A stretch of 64,000 bases of DNA from CAVOHU01 sp963817885 (GTDB taxonomy: Bacteria > Acidobacteriota > Vicinamibacteria > Vicinamibacterales > JAKQTR01). The notes under the pieces are model-generated. The model saw nothing but the letters and a program-made list of their open reading frames with translations, ran no database searches and was not told the DNA's origin. Positions 34,886 to 43,727 of the stretch are shown piece after piece. The position numbers and the translations under genes were made by a program. Numbering within the stretch: the stretch's first letter is position 1; the number at the start of each line of letters is the position of its first letter. The stretch spans positions 186,001 to 250,000 of the forward strand of contig CAWFQE010000007.1 in the NCBI GenBank assembly GCA_963817885.1, written 5' to 3'.

Positions 34886-36123
34886 TGCTTGATTACGGAC
34901 AGTTCCTGTCTCGCGCCGGCGCGGCAATGGAGGGGTCGGCGATCCGGAAGATGGGCGTGATGGCCGCGCGCGTGCACGACATGATTTCCTTCGCACCGGG
35001 GTACCCGGATCCCAAGGTGTTCGCGTGGGCCGAGTTTCGAGACATAGCGGACTCGGTCCTCGAAAGCCGCGATGCCAACGCCCTGCAGTACGGGCCAACC
35101 CGCGGCTACCATCCGCTGATCGAGAGCCTGCCGGCGGTTGTCGAGGCGCGCGGCATCAGGGCCGTCGAAGACGAACTCCTCATCACCACAGGGTCGCAGC
35201 AGGGCCTGGACCTGGTGGCGCGGATCCTGTGCGACCCGGGCGACATCGTGCTGGTCGAGCTGCCGGCTTACACGGGAGGGATCACGGCGTTTCGAGACGC
35301 GCAGGCGACCATCGTCGGCGTTCGACAGCAGGCCGACGGGATTGACCTCGAGCACCTGGAAGCGGTGGTCGTCAAGTTCAGGAAGCAGGGCCGGCGCGTG
35401 CGGTTCCTATATGTCGTGCCGAACTTCCAGAATCCGACCGGCCTGCTCATCAGCGTCGAGAAACGCGGCCGGCTGCTCGAGCTGGCCTCACGCCTCAACC
35501 TGCTCATCGTCGAGGACGATCCGTACGGCGATCTGTACTTCGGCCAGGACGAGGGGCACCTGACCCGGCCCGTCAAGGCTGACGACCACGAGGGACGCGT
35601 CCTGTATCTGAGCAGTTTCTCCAAGACGCTGGCGCCGGGATTCAGGGTTGCGTGGATCGTGGGGCCTGCGCCCCTCATCTCCAAGATCGAGGTGGCGAAA
35701 CAGGCCGCGGATCTGTGCACGGGATCCCTCGACCAGCGCATCGTCCACGAGGCCCTCAAGCGGAATCTGCTCGCAGAGCGGGTACCGGAGCTGCGCGCGT
35801 ACTATCGCCACAAAAAGGACGTCATGCAGGAGGCGATGCGCGAGCACCTCGGAGCTCTCGTGGAGTGGCAGGAACCGCGCGGCGGGTTCTTCCTATGGGC
35901 GGCCCTGCCGCGCGAGCTGAACGCCGAAACGATGCTCACGCGCGCGATGGCCGGAAAAGTCATCTATGTGGCCGGCGCGCCGTTCTACGTCGACGGGACG
36001 GGCAGTCACTTCATGCGTCTGTCGTTCTCCGCACCCACGCCCGAGCGCATCGTCGAGGGGGTTCGGCGGCTGGCGGGCGTCGTGCGTGAGGAGCTCGCCT
36101 CGATCCCGGCCTCCCGGCGGTAG
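34882..36123 (+). CDS. PLP-dependent class I/II aminotransferase (LysN/2-aminoadipate type)
   Basis: A 413-aa fold-type I aminotransferase. 'FAPGYPDPKVFAW', 'LQYGPTRGYHPLIESL', 'LITTGSQQGLDLVARIL', 'VPNFQNPTGLLIS', 'EDDPYGDLYF' and the PLP-lysine segment 'YLSSFSKTLAPGFRVAW' are all present. The layout is that of 2-aminoadipate/kynurenine or broad aromatic transaminases related to MocR C-termini, but there is no DNA-binding domain. A role in tyrosine to 4-hydroxyphenylpyruvate would fit the hpd operon 20 kb away, but this is only a guess. The ATG at 34882 (or 34885) overlaps the previous stop. Confidence 0.85.
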   Translation: MMLDYGQFLSRAGAAMEGSAIRKMGVMAARVHDMISFAPGYPDPKVFAWAEFRDIADSVLESRDANALQYGPTRGYHPLIESLPAVVEARGIRAVEDELLITTGSQQGLDLVARILCDPGDIVLVELPAYTGGITAFRDAQATIVGVRQQADGIDLEHLEAVVVKFRKQGRRVRFLYVVPNFQNPTGLLISVEKRGRLLELASRLNLLIVEDDPYGDLYFGQDEGHLTRPVKADDHEGRVLYLSSFSKTLAPGFRVAWIVGPAPLISKIEVAKQAADLCTGSLDQRIVHEALKRNLLAERVPELRAYYRHKKDVMQEAMREHLGALVEWQEPRGGFFLWAALPRELNAETMLTRAMAGKVIYVAGAPFYVDGTGSHFMRLSFSAPTPERIVEGVRRLAGVVREELASIPASRR

Positions 36124-36176
36124 GCCGCGCGCCTGGGCCGGCGGTCGGTTGAATTGAGGTACGGGCCTGGAATGGA

Positions 36177-36200
36177 GCACGTGGGCTTTAGCCCGCGTGC
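36177..36200. repeat. Palindrome, REP-like hairpin between convergent genes
   Basis: GCACGTGGGC, loop TTTA, GCCCGCGTGC: a 10-base stem with one G-T wobble. The core GGGCTTTAGCCC is the type of palindrome found in REP-like elements. Here it lies between the aminotransferase stop and the BamB-like stop and can serve as a bidirectional terminator. Only one such unit is seen in the window. Confidence 0.5.
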
Positions 36201-36201
36201 C

Positions 36202-36233
36202 GGGGCCTCACGAACTCGATACGAGTGAGCCCC
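36202..36233. terminator. Second hairpin, probable bidirectional terminator
   Basis: GGGGC(c)TC pairs with GAGCCCC, enclosing a perfect ACTCG/CGAGT inner stem with an ATA loop. It starts two bases after the previous hairpin and ends four bases from the BamB-like stop codon. Confidence 0.5.
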
Positions 36234-36237
36234 GGGT

Positions 36238-37476
36238 TTAGGCGGGGGCGCCGGGCCCGCGGGCGATCGGCAGCGTCTCGGGCGTCAGTTTCAGGCCCGG
36301 CAGGAAATCGAGCGGCACGATTGGCGGTTCCACCGCCGAACTGAACGCTTCGAGTTGTCCCGTCGCTGTCAGGATGACCAGCCGAGGCGGCGTGTGCGCG
36401 TCGACCGGGGCGACGAACGGTATCCCCACCAGTCGTCCCGGCATCGCGATCGATCCGGCCGGGCGGCCGTCCTGGACCTCGTAGGCGAAGACCTGCTGCG
36501 AGACGGTCGCAACCAGGATCATGTCATCCGCACGAAACGCCGAGCCGATCGGCCGTGAGTCCAGATCTGCCTTCCACCGCATGTTTCCGCCACGGCGGTG
36601 GACGCTTCGAAGCAGGTTATCGAGCGAGAGGAAATACACTTCCCGGCGATCGACGAGCGGCCGGCCGATGGGGTCCGCACCCGTTCTCCATCGCCATCTC
36701 ACGCGGCCGCTGGAGGCAGCCAGGCAGTAGAAGTACTTGTCGGTCGAGCCGACGAAGACCCTGTCGCCGGCCGGCTGGGGCTCCGACGCCGGGCCGCCGA
36801 GTTTTCGTGACCAGATCGTCCGGCCGTCCTTGAGGCTCAATGCGACCACGCGGCCGTCCTCGAGCGAGGCGTAGCACACGTCCTTCTCGATTCCCGGAGT
36901 GACCCGCATCGGCGCGCCCAGCTCCACGCTCCAGATCCGATTCCCGGTGGCAGGATCGAGACCGAGCACCCTCCCGGTCGAGGTCGCGACCAGCAGCACG
37001 CGATCGCCGGAAGCCGGCGACACGGTGATGGAGGCATCCGACGAGAAGCGCCATCGGGTCTTGCCGCTGGCCTTGTCGAGTGCCACGACCTCGTTGCGAT
37101 CCGCGACGATGAGCGCATCGGCGACGGGCGTAGGGCCGAGTGTGGCTGCCTGGTGCACGGTCCAGCGCACCGCACCGTCCAGGTGCTGGATGGCCGTCAG
37201 ATCGCCGTTTCGCAATGGGACATACGCAGTCGTGGCATCGAAGGCGGCCGGTGCCGACGGAAGTGCCGCCAGGGCTGCGGTCCAGACCGCTCCACCCGAG
37301 AAGACGAACGGAACGACCGGCTTGGCGATTCGCCCGCGCAACGCCGCGCATCCCGAACACGAGATTCCGAGCAGCAGCAGGGCGCTGACGAGTTGGCATG
37401 TGCTGACGCGGCGAGCCGGAGATCGGTGGCGCGACAGGCGGTGAAGGAATGAGTCCGTAGTGGATGGCGCGCTCAC
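36238..37476 (-). CDS. PQQ-repeat beta-propeller lipoprotein (BamB-like)
   Basis: A 412-aa exported lipoprotein with lipobox ISCSGC after a hydrophobic segment. The body is an eight-bladed PQQ-type propeller with many 'ALDxxxGKxxW' blades ('VVALDKASGKTRWRF', 'VLGLDPATGNRIWSV', 'VVALSLKDGRTIWSR', 'YCLAASSGRVRWRW'). BamB is the outer-membrane BAM accessory lipoprotein, and this protein has that size and fold. BamB is usually next to der, absent here, so the name is tentative. The GTG at 37476 gives a 25-residue n-region and coincides with a minus-strand TATTAT seven bases upstream. An ATG at 37521 would place the guaA -10 inside the gene. Confidence 0.72.
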   Translation of the reverse strand: MSAPSTTDSFLHRLSRHRSPARRVSTCQLVSALLLLGISCSGCAALRGRIAKPVVPFVFSGGAVWTAALAALPSAPAAFDATTAYVPLRNGDLTAIQHLDGAVRWTVHQAATLGPTPVADALIVADRNEVVALDKASGKTRWRFSSDASITVSPASGDRVLLVATSTGRVLGLDPATGNRIWSVELGAPMRVTPGIEKDVCYASLEDGRVVALSLKDGRTIWSRKLGGPASEPQPAGDRVFVGSTDKYFYCLAASSGRVRWRWRTGADPIGRPLVDRREVYFLSLDNLLRSVHRRGGNMRWKADLDSRPIGSAFRADDMILVATVSQQVFAYEVQDGRPAGSIAMPGRLVGIPFVAPVDAHTPPRLVILTATGQLEAFSSAVEPPIVPLDFLPGLKLTPETLPIARGPGAPA

Positions 37477-37481
37477 CCCGG

Positions 37482-37488
37482 TATAATA
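37482..37488. promoter_or_regulatory. Shared -10 region for guaA and the BamB-like gene
   Basis: TATAATA reads as a perfect TATAAT for guaA on the plus strand and as TATTAT (five of six) on the minus strand for the propeller gene. The minus-strand element would start transcription at about the GTG at 37476, i.e. leaderless. No -35 is recognisable on either side. Confidence 0.4.
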
Positions 37489-37565
37489 CGACAAGGGCAG
37501 GGACCCGACCGAATACCGCACGCCCTGGCGCCCTGGTGTCCAACCGCAGATCCACGGTTCATCGT

Positions 37566-39113
37566 GTGACCCATCAACTCATCATCGTCCTCGACTTCGG
37601 TTCGCAGTACACGCAGCTGATTGCCCGGCGCCTGCGTGAATTGTCCGTGTACTCCGAGATTCTGCCGTACTCGACGCCTGTGGCCGACATCCTCGCGCGG
37701 CGCCCCCGCGGCATCATCCTGTCGGGCGGACCGCGCAGCGTGCAGGAGCCGGACGCCCCGCTCTGCGATCCGGCGCTGCTCGAGTCCGGCGTCCCGGTGC
37801 TGGGCCTCTGCTACGGCATGCAGCTGATGACGAAGCTGCTCGGCGGTCGTGTCGAGACCGCGAGCCGGCGGGAATTCGGGCCGGCCGTGATCGAGGTGCA
37901 GGCAGGCGGCGGCGCCGGATTCCTGTTCGAGGGGCTCGCTGCCCGTCAGCACGTGTGGGCGAGCCATGGCGACGTGATTGTCTCGCCCCCGCCAGGCTTC
38001 AGCGTCGTGGCGACCAGCGCGAACGCGCCGATATCGGCAATCGAGAACCAGGCAGACCGGTGCTATGGGCTGCTGTTCCACCCGGAGGTTGCCCACACCG
38101 AGCAGGGCACCGCCATGCTCCGGCGTTTCGCGATTGACGCGTGCGGCTGCAACGGCGACTGGGATCTGCACGCGATTCTGGAGGAGTCGGTCGAGCGGGT
38201 CCGGCAGACCGTTGGCGGCGGCCGGGTGATCTGCGCGCTCAGCGGGGGCGTGGATTCCGCTGTCGCCGCGCTCATCATCCGCAGGGCGGTCGGCGACCGG
38301 CTGACCTGCGTGTTCGTCGACAACGGCGTCCTTCGCCAGGACGAGGCCGGACAGGTCAGGCAGCGCCTGGCGGACAAGTTCCAGCTACCCGTCGTGTTCG
38401 TGGACGGGTCGGCCCGCTTCCTGTCCGGGCTGGCCGGTGTGAGCGATCCGGAACGAAAGAGGAAGATCATCGGGGCGCTGTTCATCGAGATCTTCGACGA
38501 GCAGGCGGCGAAGCTTGGTGGTTTCGAGTTTCTCGGCCAAGGCACCTTGTACCCGGACGTCATCGAGTCGGTGTCGGTGGTCGGGCCCGCGGCCGCCATC
38601 AAGAGTCATCACAACGTCGGCGGGCTGCCGGATCGGATGAAGCTGCGGCTGGTGGAGCCGCTGCGGCAGCTGTTCAAGGACGAGGTGCGTGCGCTCGGCC
38701 GCGAACTCGGGCTCGACGAGGAGTTCGTGCGGCGCCAGCCGTTTCCCGGGCCCGGCCTCGCCGTTCGCATCGTCGGCGATGTGACCCTGGACCGGCTGGA
38801 TCTGGTCCGGCGCGCTGACTCGATCGTCGTCGAGGAAGTGAAGCGCCACGGGCTCTACGAGCGCCTGTGGCAGAGCTTCGCCGTGCTCCTGCCGGTACGC
38901 AGCGTGGGCGTGATGGGCGACGAGCGGACATACGACTGTGCGGTCGCGATCCGCGCCGTCGAGAGCCGCGACGGCATGACCGCCGACTGGGCCAGGCTGC
39001 CGCTCGACCTGCTGGCGACGATGTCGTCGCGCATCGTCAACGAGGTGACGGGCGTCAATCGCGTCGTCTACGACATCAGCTCGAAGCCGCCGTCGACCAT
39101 CGAGTGGGAGTGA
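37566..39113 (+). CDS. guaA: GMP synthase (glutamine-hydrolysing)
   Basis: A 515-aa GuaA converting XMP and glutamine to GMP. It has a class I glutamine amidotransferase domain with nucleophile Cys82 (GLCYGMQ) and the His-Pro-Glu motif 'LLFHPEVAHT'. The ATP pyrophosphatase P-loop is 'ALSGGVDSAVAA'. The C-terminal dimerisation domain ends in the usual 'SKPPSTIEWE'. Start is GTG at 37566 (an alternative GTG at 37536 is in frame). The downstream ATG of dnaE is one base after the stop. The consensus -10 at 37482 probably drives the transcript. Confidence 0.95.
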   Translation: MTHQLIIVLDFGSQYTQLIARRLRELSVYSEILPYSTPVADILARRPRGIILSGGPRSVQEPDAPLCDPALLESGVPVLGLCYGMQLMTKLLGGRVETASRREFGPAVIEVQAGGGAGFLFEGLAARQHVWASHGDVIVSPPPGFSVVATSANAPISAIENQADRCYGLLFHPEVAHTEQGTAMLRRFAIDACGCNGDWDLHAILEESVERVRQTVGGGRVICALSGGVDSAVAALIIRRAVGDRLTCVFVDNGVLRQDEAGQVRQRLADKFQLPVVFVDGSARFLSGLAGVSDPERKRKIIGALFIEIFDEQAAKLGGFEFLGQGTLYPDVIESVSVVGPAAAIKSHHNVGGLPDRMKLRLVEPLRQLFKDEVRALGRELGLDEEFVRRQPFPGPGLAVRIVGDVTLDRLDLVRRADSIVVEEVKRHGLYERLWQSFAVLLPVRSVGVMGDERTYDCAVAIRAVESRDGMTADWARLPLDLLATMSSRIVNEVTGVNRVVYDISSKPPSTIEWE

Positions 39114-39114
39114 C

Positions 39115-42100
39115 ATGGCTGAATTCGTTCACCTGCACCTGCACACCGAGTACTCGCTGCTCGACGGCGCCTGCCGCGTCGATGAGCTGCTGGAGCACGC
39201 CGCCGAGACCCACGTGCCGGCGATGGCGGTCACCGAGCACGGCAACCTGTTTTCCTCGGTGGTGTTCCACGACAAGGCCCGCCAGCGGGGCATCAAGCCG
39301 ATTCTCGGCTGCGAAGTCTACGTGGCGCCCCGATCGCGCCTGGAGAAGAGCGGGTCGCCCGGCGAGACCAACAACCACCTGGTCCTGCTCGCCGAAACCA
39401 ACGAGGGCTTCCACAACCTGGTCAAGCTGGTCTCGGTGGGGTTCACCGAAGGGTTCTACTACCGGCCCAGGATCGACAAGGAGGTGCTCGCGCAGTACGC
39501 CAAGGGCCTCATCGGGCTGAGCAGCTGCCTGAAGGGCGAGATCCCCAGCGAGCTGCGGGCCGAGCAGACCGCGCGCGCCCGGGCGGCGGCGTCCACCTAC
39601 CGGGACATCCTCGGACCGGGCAACTTCTTCCTCGAACTTCAGTACCAGGGCATCGACGACCAGCGGGTGGTCAACAAGGGCCTGGTGCCGCTCGCCAAAG
39701 ATCTCGGCCTGCCGCTGGTCTGCACCAACGACGTCCACTACCTGCGCCGGGACGACTTCAAGCCGCACGATATCCTGCTGTGCATCGGCACCGGCAAGAG
39801 CGTGGCCGATCGCGAGCGCATGAAATACCATGGGGATCAGTTCTATCTGAAGACCCCCGAGGAGATGTGGGAGGTGTTCGGCGAGTTCCCCGAGGCGCTG
39901 CACAACACGGTCGCCATCGCCGATCGCTGCAACGTCGATCTGGGCAAGACGGTCAATCACCTGCCCAACTTCGATGTTCCCGAGCCGTACACCCTCGACG
40001 ACTACTTCGAGCACATGGTACGCGAGGGGTTTGCGGCGCGATTGCCGAAGATCCGCGCCCTGATCGCCGAGGGGCGGCTGCACCGATCGGTCGAAGAGTA
40101 CGAGCAGCGTCTGAGCTACGAGATCGACATCATCAAGCGGATGGAGTACCCGGGCTACTTCCTGATCGTCTGGGACTTCATCCGGTACGCGCGGGAGCAG
40201 GGCATCCCGGTCGGACCCGGGCGAGGATCGGCGGCCGGCAGCCTCGTCGCGTATAGCCTGAATATCACGAACGTCGACCCGCTCGAGTTCGATCTGCTCT
40301 TCGAGCGATTTCTCAACCCGGAACGTGTGTCACTGCCCGACATCGACATCGACTTCTGCGAGCGACGCCGCGGCGAGGTCATCGAATATGTGACGCGCAA
40401 GTACGGGCGGGAGAACGTTGCGCAGATCATCACGTTCGGCACGATGAAAGCCCGAGCCGTCGTTCGTGACGTGGCCCGCGTGATGGACATGTCGTATGCG
40501 GAGGCGGACAAAGTCGCGAAGTCCATCCCCCCGACGCTCGACATGACGCTCGCGAAGGCGCTCGAGGAGACGCCGGCGCTCAAGGAGATGGAGCGGAACG
40601 ACCCGAAAGTGGCCGAGCTGCTGGCGGTGGCCAGGCGCCTCGAGGGCATGACGCGCCACGCATCCGTGCACGCCGCCGGGGTGGTCATCGCGCCGAGGGC
40701 CATCACGGAGTTCGCCCCGCTCTACAAGGGCCAGCGCGACGAAATCACGACCCAGTGGGGGATGAAGGAGATCGAGCGGATCGGGCTCCTCAAGATGGAC
40801 TTCCTGGGCCTGAGCACGCTGACGCTCATCCACGACGCGCTCGAGCAGATTGCCGCCACCACGGGCGCGCCGCTCGATCTCGACGCGATCCCGATGGACG
40901 ATGCCAGGACGTTCCAGCTGTTCTGCGACGGGCAGGCGCTGGGCATCTTCCAGTTCGAGAGCTCGGGCATGCGCGACATCCTGCGTCGCGCCAAGCCCCA
41001 GCGGTTCGAGGACCTGATCGCGCTCAACGCGCTGTACCGGCCCGGCCCGCTTCGCAGCGGGATGATTGACGACTTCATCGCGCGCAAGCATGGCAAGGTC
41101 GAGATCACCTACGAGCTGCCCCAGCTCGAGCCGATCCTGAGCGAGACCTACGGCGTCATGGCCTACCAGGAGCAGGTCATGCGGGTGGCGTCCGTGATGG
41201 CGGGGTTCTCCCTCGGGGAGGCCGACCTGCTGCGCAAGGCGATGGGCAAGAAGAACGTCGAGGTCATGGAAGCCCAGCGCCAGAAGTTCGTGACGGGCGC
41301 AAAGAAACGCGGGATCCCGGAGAAGAAAGCGACGCGGGTCTTCGATCTGATCCTGCACTTCGCCGGGTACGGCTTCAACAAGTCTCATGCGACGGCCTAC
41401 GCGCTGCTGGCCTACCAGACCGCGTACCTGAAGGCGAACTACCCGTGGCACTTCATGGCCGCGCTGCTCACGATCGAGTCGCAGAACACCGAGAAGCTGG
41501 CGATCTACCTGGGCGAGTGCCGGGAGCGCAACGTGCCGCTGCTCCGGCCCGACGTGAACGAGAGCGACCTGGCGTTCACCGTGAAGGCGGACGGCGTCCG
41601 CTTTGGACTCGGCGCGGTCAAGAACGTCGGCGAGGGCGCAATTCGTTCCATCCTCGACGTGCGCCGGGCCCACGGCCGGATCACGTCGCTCTACCGGCTG
41701 TGCGAGGAGGCCGATCTCAGGCTGGTGAACAAGCGGGTCCTCGAGAGTCTCATCAAGGCCGGGGCGCTCGACTCGCTGGCGGCCCCCGACGCGTCTGCCG
41801 CGGTCGATGCCGGCCGATCGTCGGCCGAGCGGGCACGCCTGCTGGCGGCACTGGACGGGGCGGTCGAGCACGGCAATCGCCACCAGCGCGATCGTGACAA
41901 GGGCCAGGTGCAGCTGTTCGGCGGCTCGGCCGACGAGGACGGCGGCGACGCGCCCGGCGCGCTGCCCCCGGCGCCTCCGCTGACCGAGGCACAGCAACTG
42001 GCGTTCGAGAAGGAGGCGCTGGGGCTGTACCTGAGCGGGCATCCCGTCGACCGGTTCGCGGCGGACCTGATCGCCTACGGGGCCCGGACCCTGGCCGATC

Positions 42101-42684
42101 TCACGGCCGCACCCGAGTCCGCCGAAGGTGCAGGCGACACGGCTGAGATCGAGGCGGCGGTTCCGGTCAAGACGAGCGAAGAAGTCAGCGTGGGCGGCGC
42201 CGTGGCGGCCCTGCGCCAGCTGAAGACCCGGAAGGGCGATCGCATGTGCGCCTTCATGCTGGACGACCCCGGCGGATCGGTCGAAGTGGTGGTCTTCCCG
42301 GATGCCTTCAGCAAGTCGGCGCGGATCATCGAGAACGACGCGCTGGTGCTCGTCAAGGGCCGCTTCGAGCGTGACGACGAGAGCATGCGGATCCTGGCTT
42401 CGGAGGTGTTGCCGCTCGAGACGGTGCGAGAGCAGCTGGCCCGGGAGGTCGCCATCACGCTCAGGATGCCGCCCCACGATCGGGGCACGCTCGAGGCGTT
42501 GTCGGACCTCTTCGCCCGGCACAAGGGCGATCGCCGCGTCACCTTCGAGATCGCCGTCACCTCGGGCGCACGGCCGTTGCGGGTGCGGGCCGATCTGTCG
42601 GGACAGTACCGGGTCCGGCCGTCCGAGCGGCTCGTCGCCGAGATCGAGCGGATCTGTGGGCAGGGATCGGTGCATGTGCGGTAG
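39115..42684 (+). CDS. dnaE: DNA polymerase III alpha subunit
   Basis: A 1189-aa replicative polymerase of the DnaE1 type. The N-terminal PHP domain begins 'HLHTEYSLLDGACRVDEL', the palm motif PDIDIDF with catalytic Asp residues is near residue 408, and 'FGTMKARAVVRDVARVMD' and 'GYGFNKSHATAYALLAYQT' are family motifs. The C-terminal half has the helix-hairpin and OB regions ('VGGAVAALRQLKTRKGDRMCAFMLDD'). It is of the usual bacterial length. It lies directly after guaA with one base between, an unusual pairing that makes the two co-expressed. Confidence 0.96.
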   Translation: MAEFVHLHLHTEYSLLDGACRVDELLEHAAETHVPAMAVTEHGNLFSSVVFHDKARQRGIKPILGCEVYVAPRSRLEKSGSPGETNNHLVLLAETNEGFHNLVKLVSVGFTEGFYYRPRIDKEVLAQYAKGLIGLSSCLKGEIPSELRAEQTARARAAASTYRDILGPGNFFLELQYQGIDDQRVVNKGLVPLAKDLGLPLVCTNDVHYLRRDDFKPHDILLCIGTGKSVADRERMKYHGDQFYLKTPEEMWEVFGEFPEALHNTVAIADRCNVDLGKTVNHLPNFDVPEPYTLDDYFEHMVREGFAARLPKIRALIAEGRLHRSVEEYEQRLSYEIDIIKRMEYPGYFLIVWDFIRYAREQGIPVGPGRGSAAGSLVAYSLNITNVDPLEFDLLFERFLNPERVSLPDIDIDFCERRRGEVIEYVTRKYGRENVAQIITFGTMKARAVVRDVARVMDMSYAEADKVAKSIPPTLDMTLAKALEETPALKEMERNDPKVAELLAVARRLEGMTRHASVHAAGVVIAPRAITEFAPLYKGQRDEITTQWGMKEIERIGLLKMDFLGLSTLTLIHDALEQIAATTGAPLDLDAIPMDDARTFQLFCDGQALGIFQFESSGMRDILRRAKPQRFEDLIALNALYRPGPLRSGMIDDFIARKHGKVEITYELPQLEPILSETYGVMAYQEQVMRVASVMAGFSLGEADLLRKAMGKKNVEVMEAQRQKFVTGAKKRGIPEKKATRVFDLILHFAGYGFNKSHATAYALLAYQTAYLKANYPWHFMAALLTIESQNTEKLAIYLGECRERNVPLLRPDVNESDLAFTVKADGVRFGLGAVKNVGEGAIRSILDVRRAHGRITSLYRLCEEADLRLVNKRVLESLIKAGALDSLAAPDASAAVDAGRSSAERARLLAALDGAVEHGNRHQRDRDKGQVQLFGGSADEDGGDAPGALPPAPPLTEAQQLAFEKEALGLYLSGHPVDRFAADLIAYGARTLADLTAAPESAEGAGDTAEIEAAVPVKTSEEVSVGGAVAALRQLKTRKGDRMCAFMLDDPGGSVEVVVFPDAFSKSARIIENDALVLVKGRFERDDESMRILASEVLPLETVREQLAREVAITLRMPPHDRGTLEALSDLFARHKGDRRVTFEIAVTSGARPLRVRADLSGQYRVRPSERLVAEIERICGQGSVHVR

Positions 42685-42707
42685 GATCGGAAGTTCAGGA
42701 GGTCGTC

Positions 42708-43727
42708 GTGCCCGCTGAGTTACTGGAATTCGAAGAGCCCATCGCCGTGCTGCAGAAGGAGATCGACGCGCTGTCGATGCTGCCGCTCACCGAGGCGCGC
42801 GACGCGGAGATTGCGCGCCTGAAGCGGCGGATCGATTCGGTCCGCGTCGAGATCTACGCGCACCTGACGCCGTGGCAGCGGGTGCTGGTCGCGCGCCATC
42901 CGAACCGGCCGAGCACGCTCGATTACATCGAGATGCTCTTCACCGAGTTCCACGAGATCCACGGCGACCGCCGGTTCGCCGACGATCACGCGATCATCTG
43001 CGGGTTCGGGCGCTATCACGGGATTCACGTTTGCGTCATCGGCCACCAGAAGGGCCGGGACACCAAGCAGAAGATCTATCGCAACTTCGGCTACGCCCGG
43101 CCGGAAGGGTACCGGAAGGCGATCCGCGTGATGAAGATCGCCGAGAAATTCGGCCGGCCCGTCCTCGTGTTCGTCGACACGCCCGCGGCCTTTCCGGGGA
43201 TCGAGTCCGAGGAGCGCGGCGTGGCGGAGGCGATCGCCTACAACCTCAGGGAAATGGCCGTGCTCAACGTGCCGATCATCGTCATGGTGAGCGGCGAGGG
43301 CGGCAGCGGGGGCGCGCTCGGCATTGCCATCGGCGACCGGGTGCTCATCCAGTCGAATGCCATCTACAGCGTCATTCCGCCCGAGGGCTGCTCGGCCATC
43401 CTCTGGCGGGATTCCGGACGAAAGGTGGAGGCAGCCGACGCGCTGAAGCTGACGGCTCCGGACCTGCTCGGGCTCGCGATCGTCGATGCGATCGTTCCCG
43501 AGCCCGTCGGGGGCGCGCACCAGGACGCGGCGGGAGCAGCCCGCCTGCTCGATCGCGCGGTGCACGAGGCGCTGATCGAAGTCTCGGCGCTGCCGGCCGA
43601 GACACGGCTCGACCGGCGCTACCAGAAGTTCCGTTCCATGGGCCGCTTTGGCATCGACTTCGTGGATGCGGCCGTCGCCGGGGACACGGCGGCCGGCGCG
43701 CCCGCCGGAGACGACGGCACGCGCTGA
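42708..43727 (+). CDS. accA: Acetyl-CoA carboxylase carboxyltransferase alpha subunit
   Basis: A 339-aa AccA, the alpha subunit of the carboxyltransferase that makes malonyl-CoA with AccD. It has 'RHPNRPSTLDYIEMLFTEF', 'GHQKGRDTKQKIYRNFGYARPEGYRKA', 'TPAAFPGIESEERG' and 'GEGGSGGALGIAIGD', the carboxybiotin/acyl-CoA oxyanion-hole loops. The GTG start is backed by an AGGAGG ribosome site. accD is not in the window. The stop overlaps the recJ start. About 20 extra residues follow the usual end. Confidence 0.95.
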   Translation: MPAELLEFEEPIAVLQKEIDALSMLPLTEARDAEIARLKRRIDSVRVEIYAHLTPWQRVLVARHPNRPSTLDYIEMLFTEFHEIHGDRRFADDHAIICGFGRYHGIHVCVIGHQKGRDTKQKIYRNFGYARPEGYRKAIRVMKIAEKFGRPVLVFVDTPAAFPGIESEERGVAEAIAYNLREMAVLNVPIIVMVSGEGGSGGALGIAIGDRVLIQSNAIYSVIPPEGCSAILWRDSGRKVEAADALKLTAPDLLGLAIVDAIVPEPVGGAHQDAAGAARLLDRAVHEALIEVSALPAETRLDRRYQKFRSMGRFGIDFVDAAVAGDTAAGAPAGDDGTR

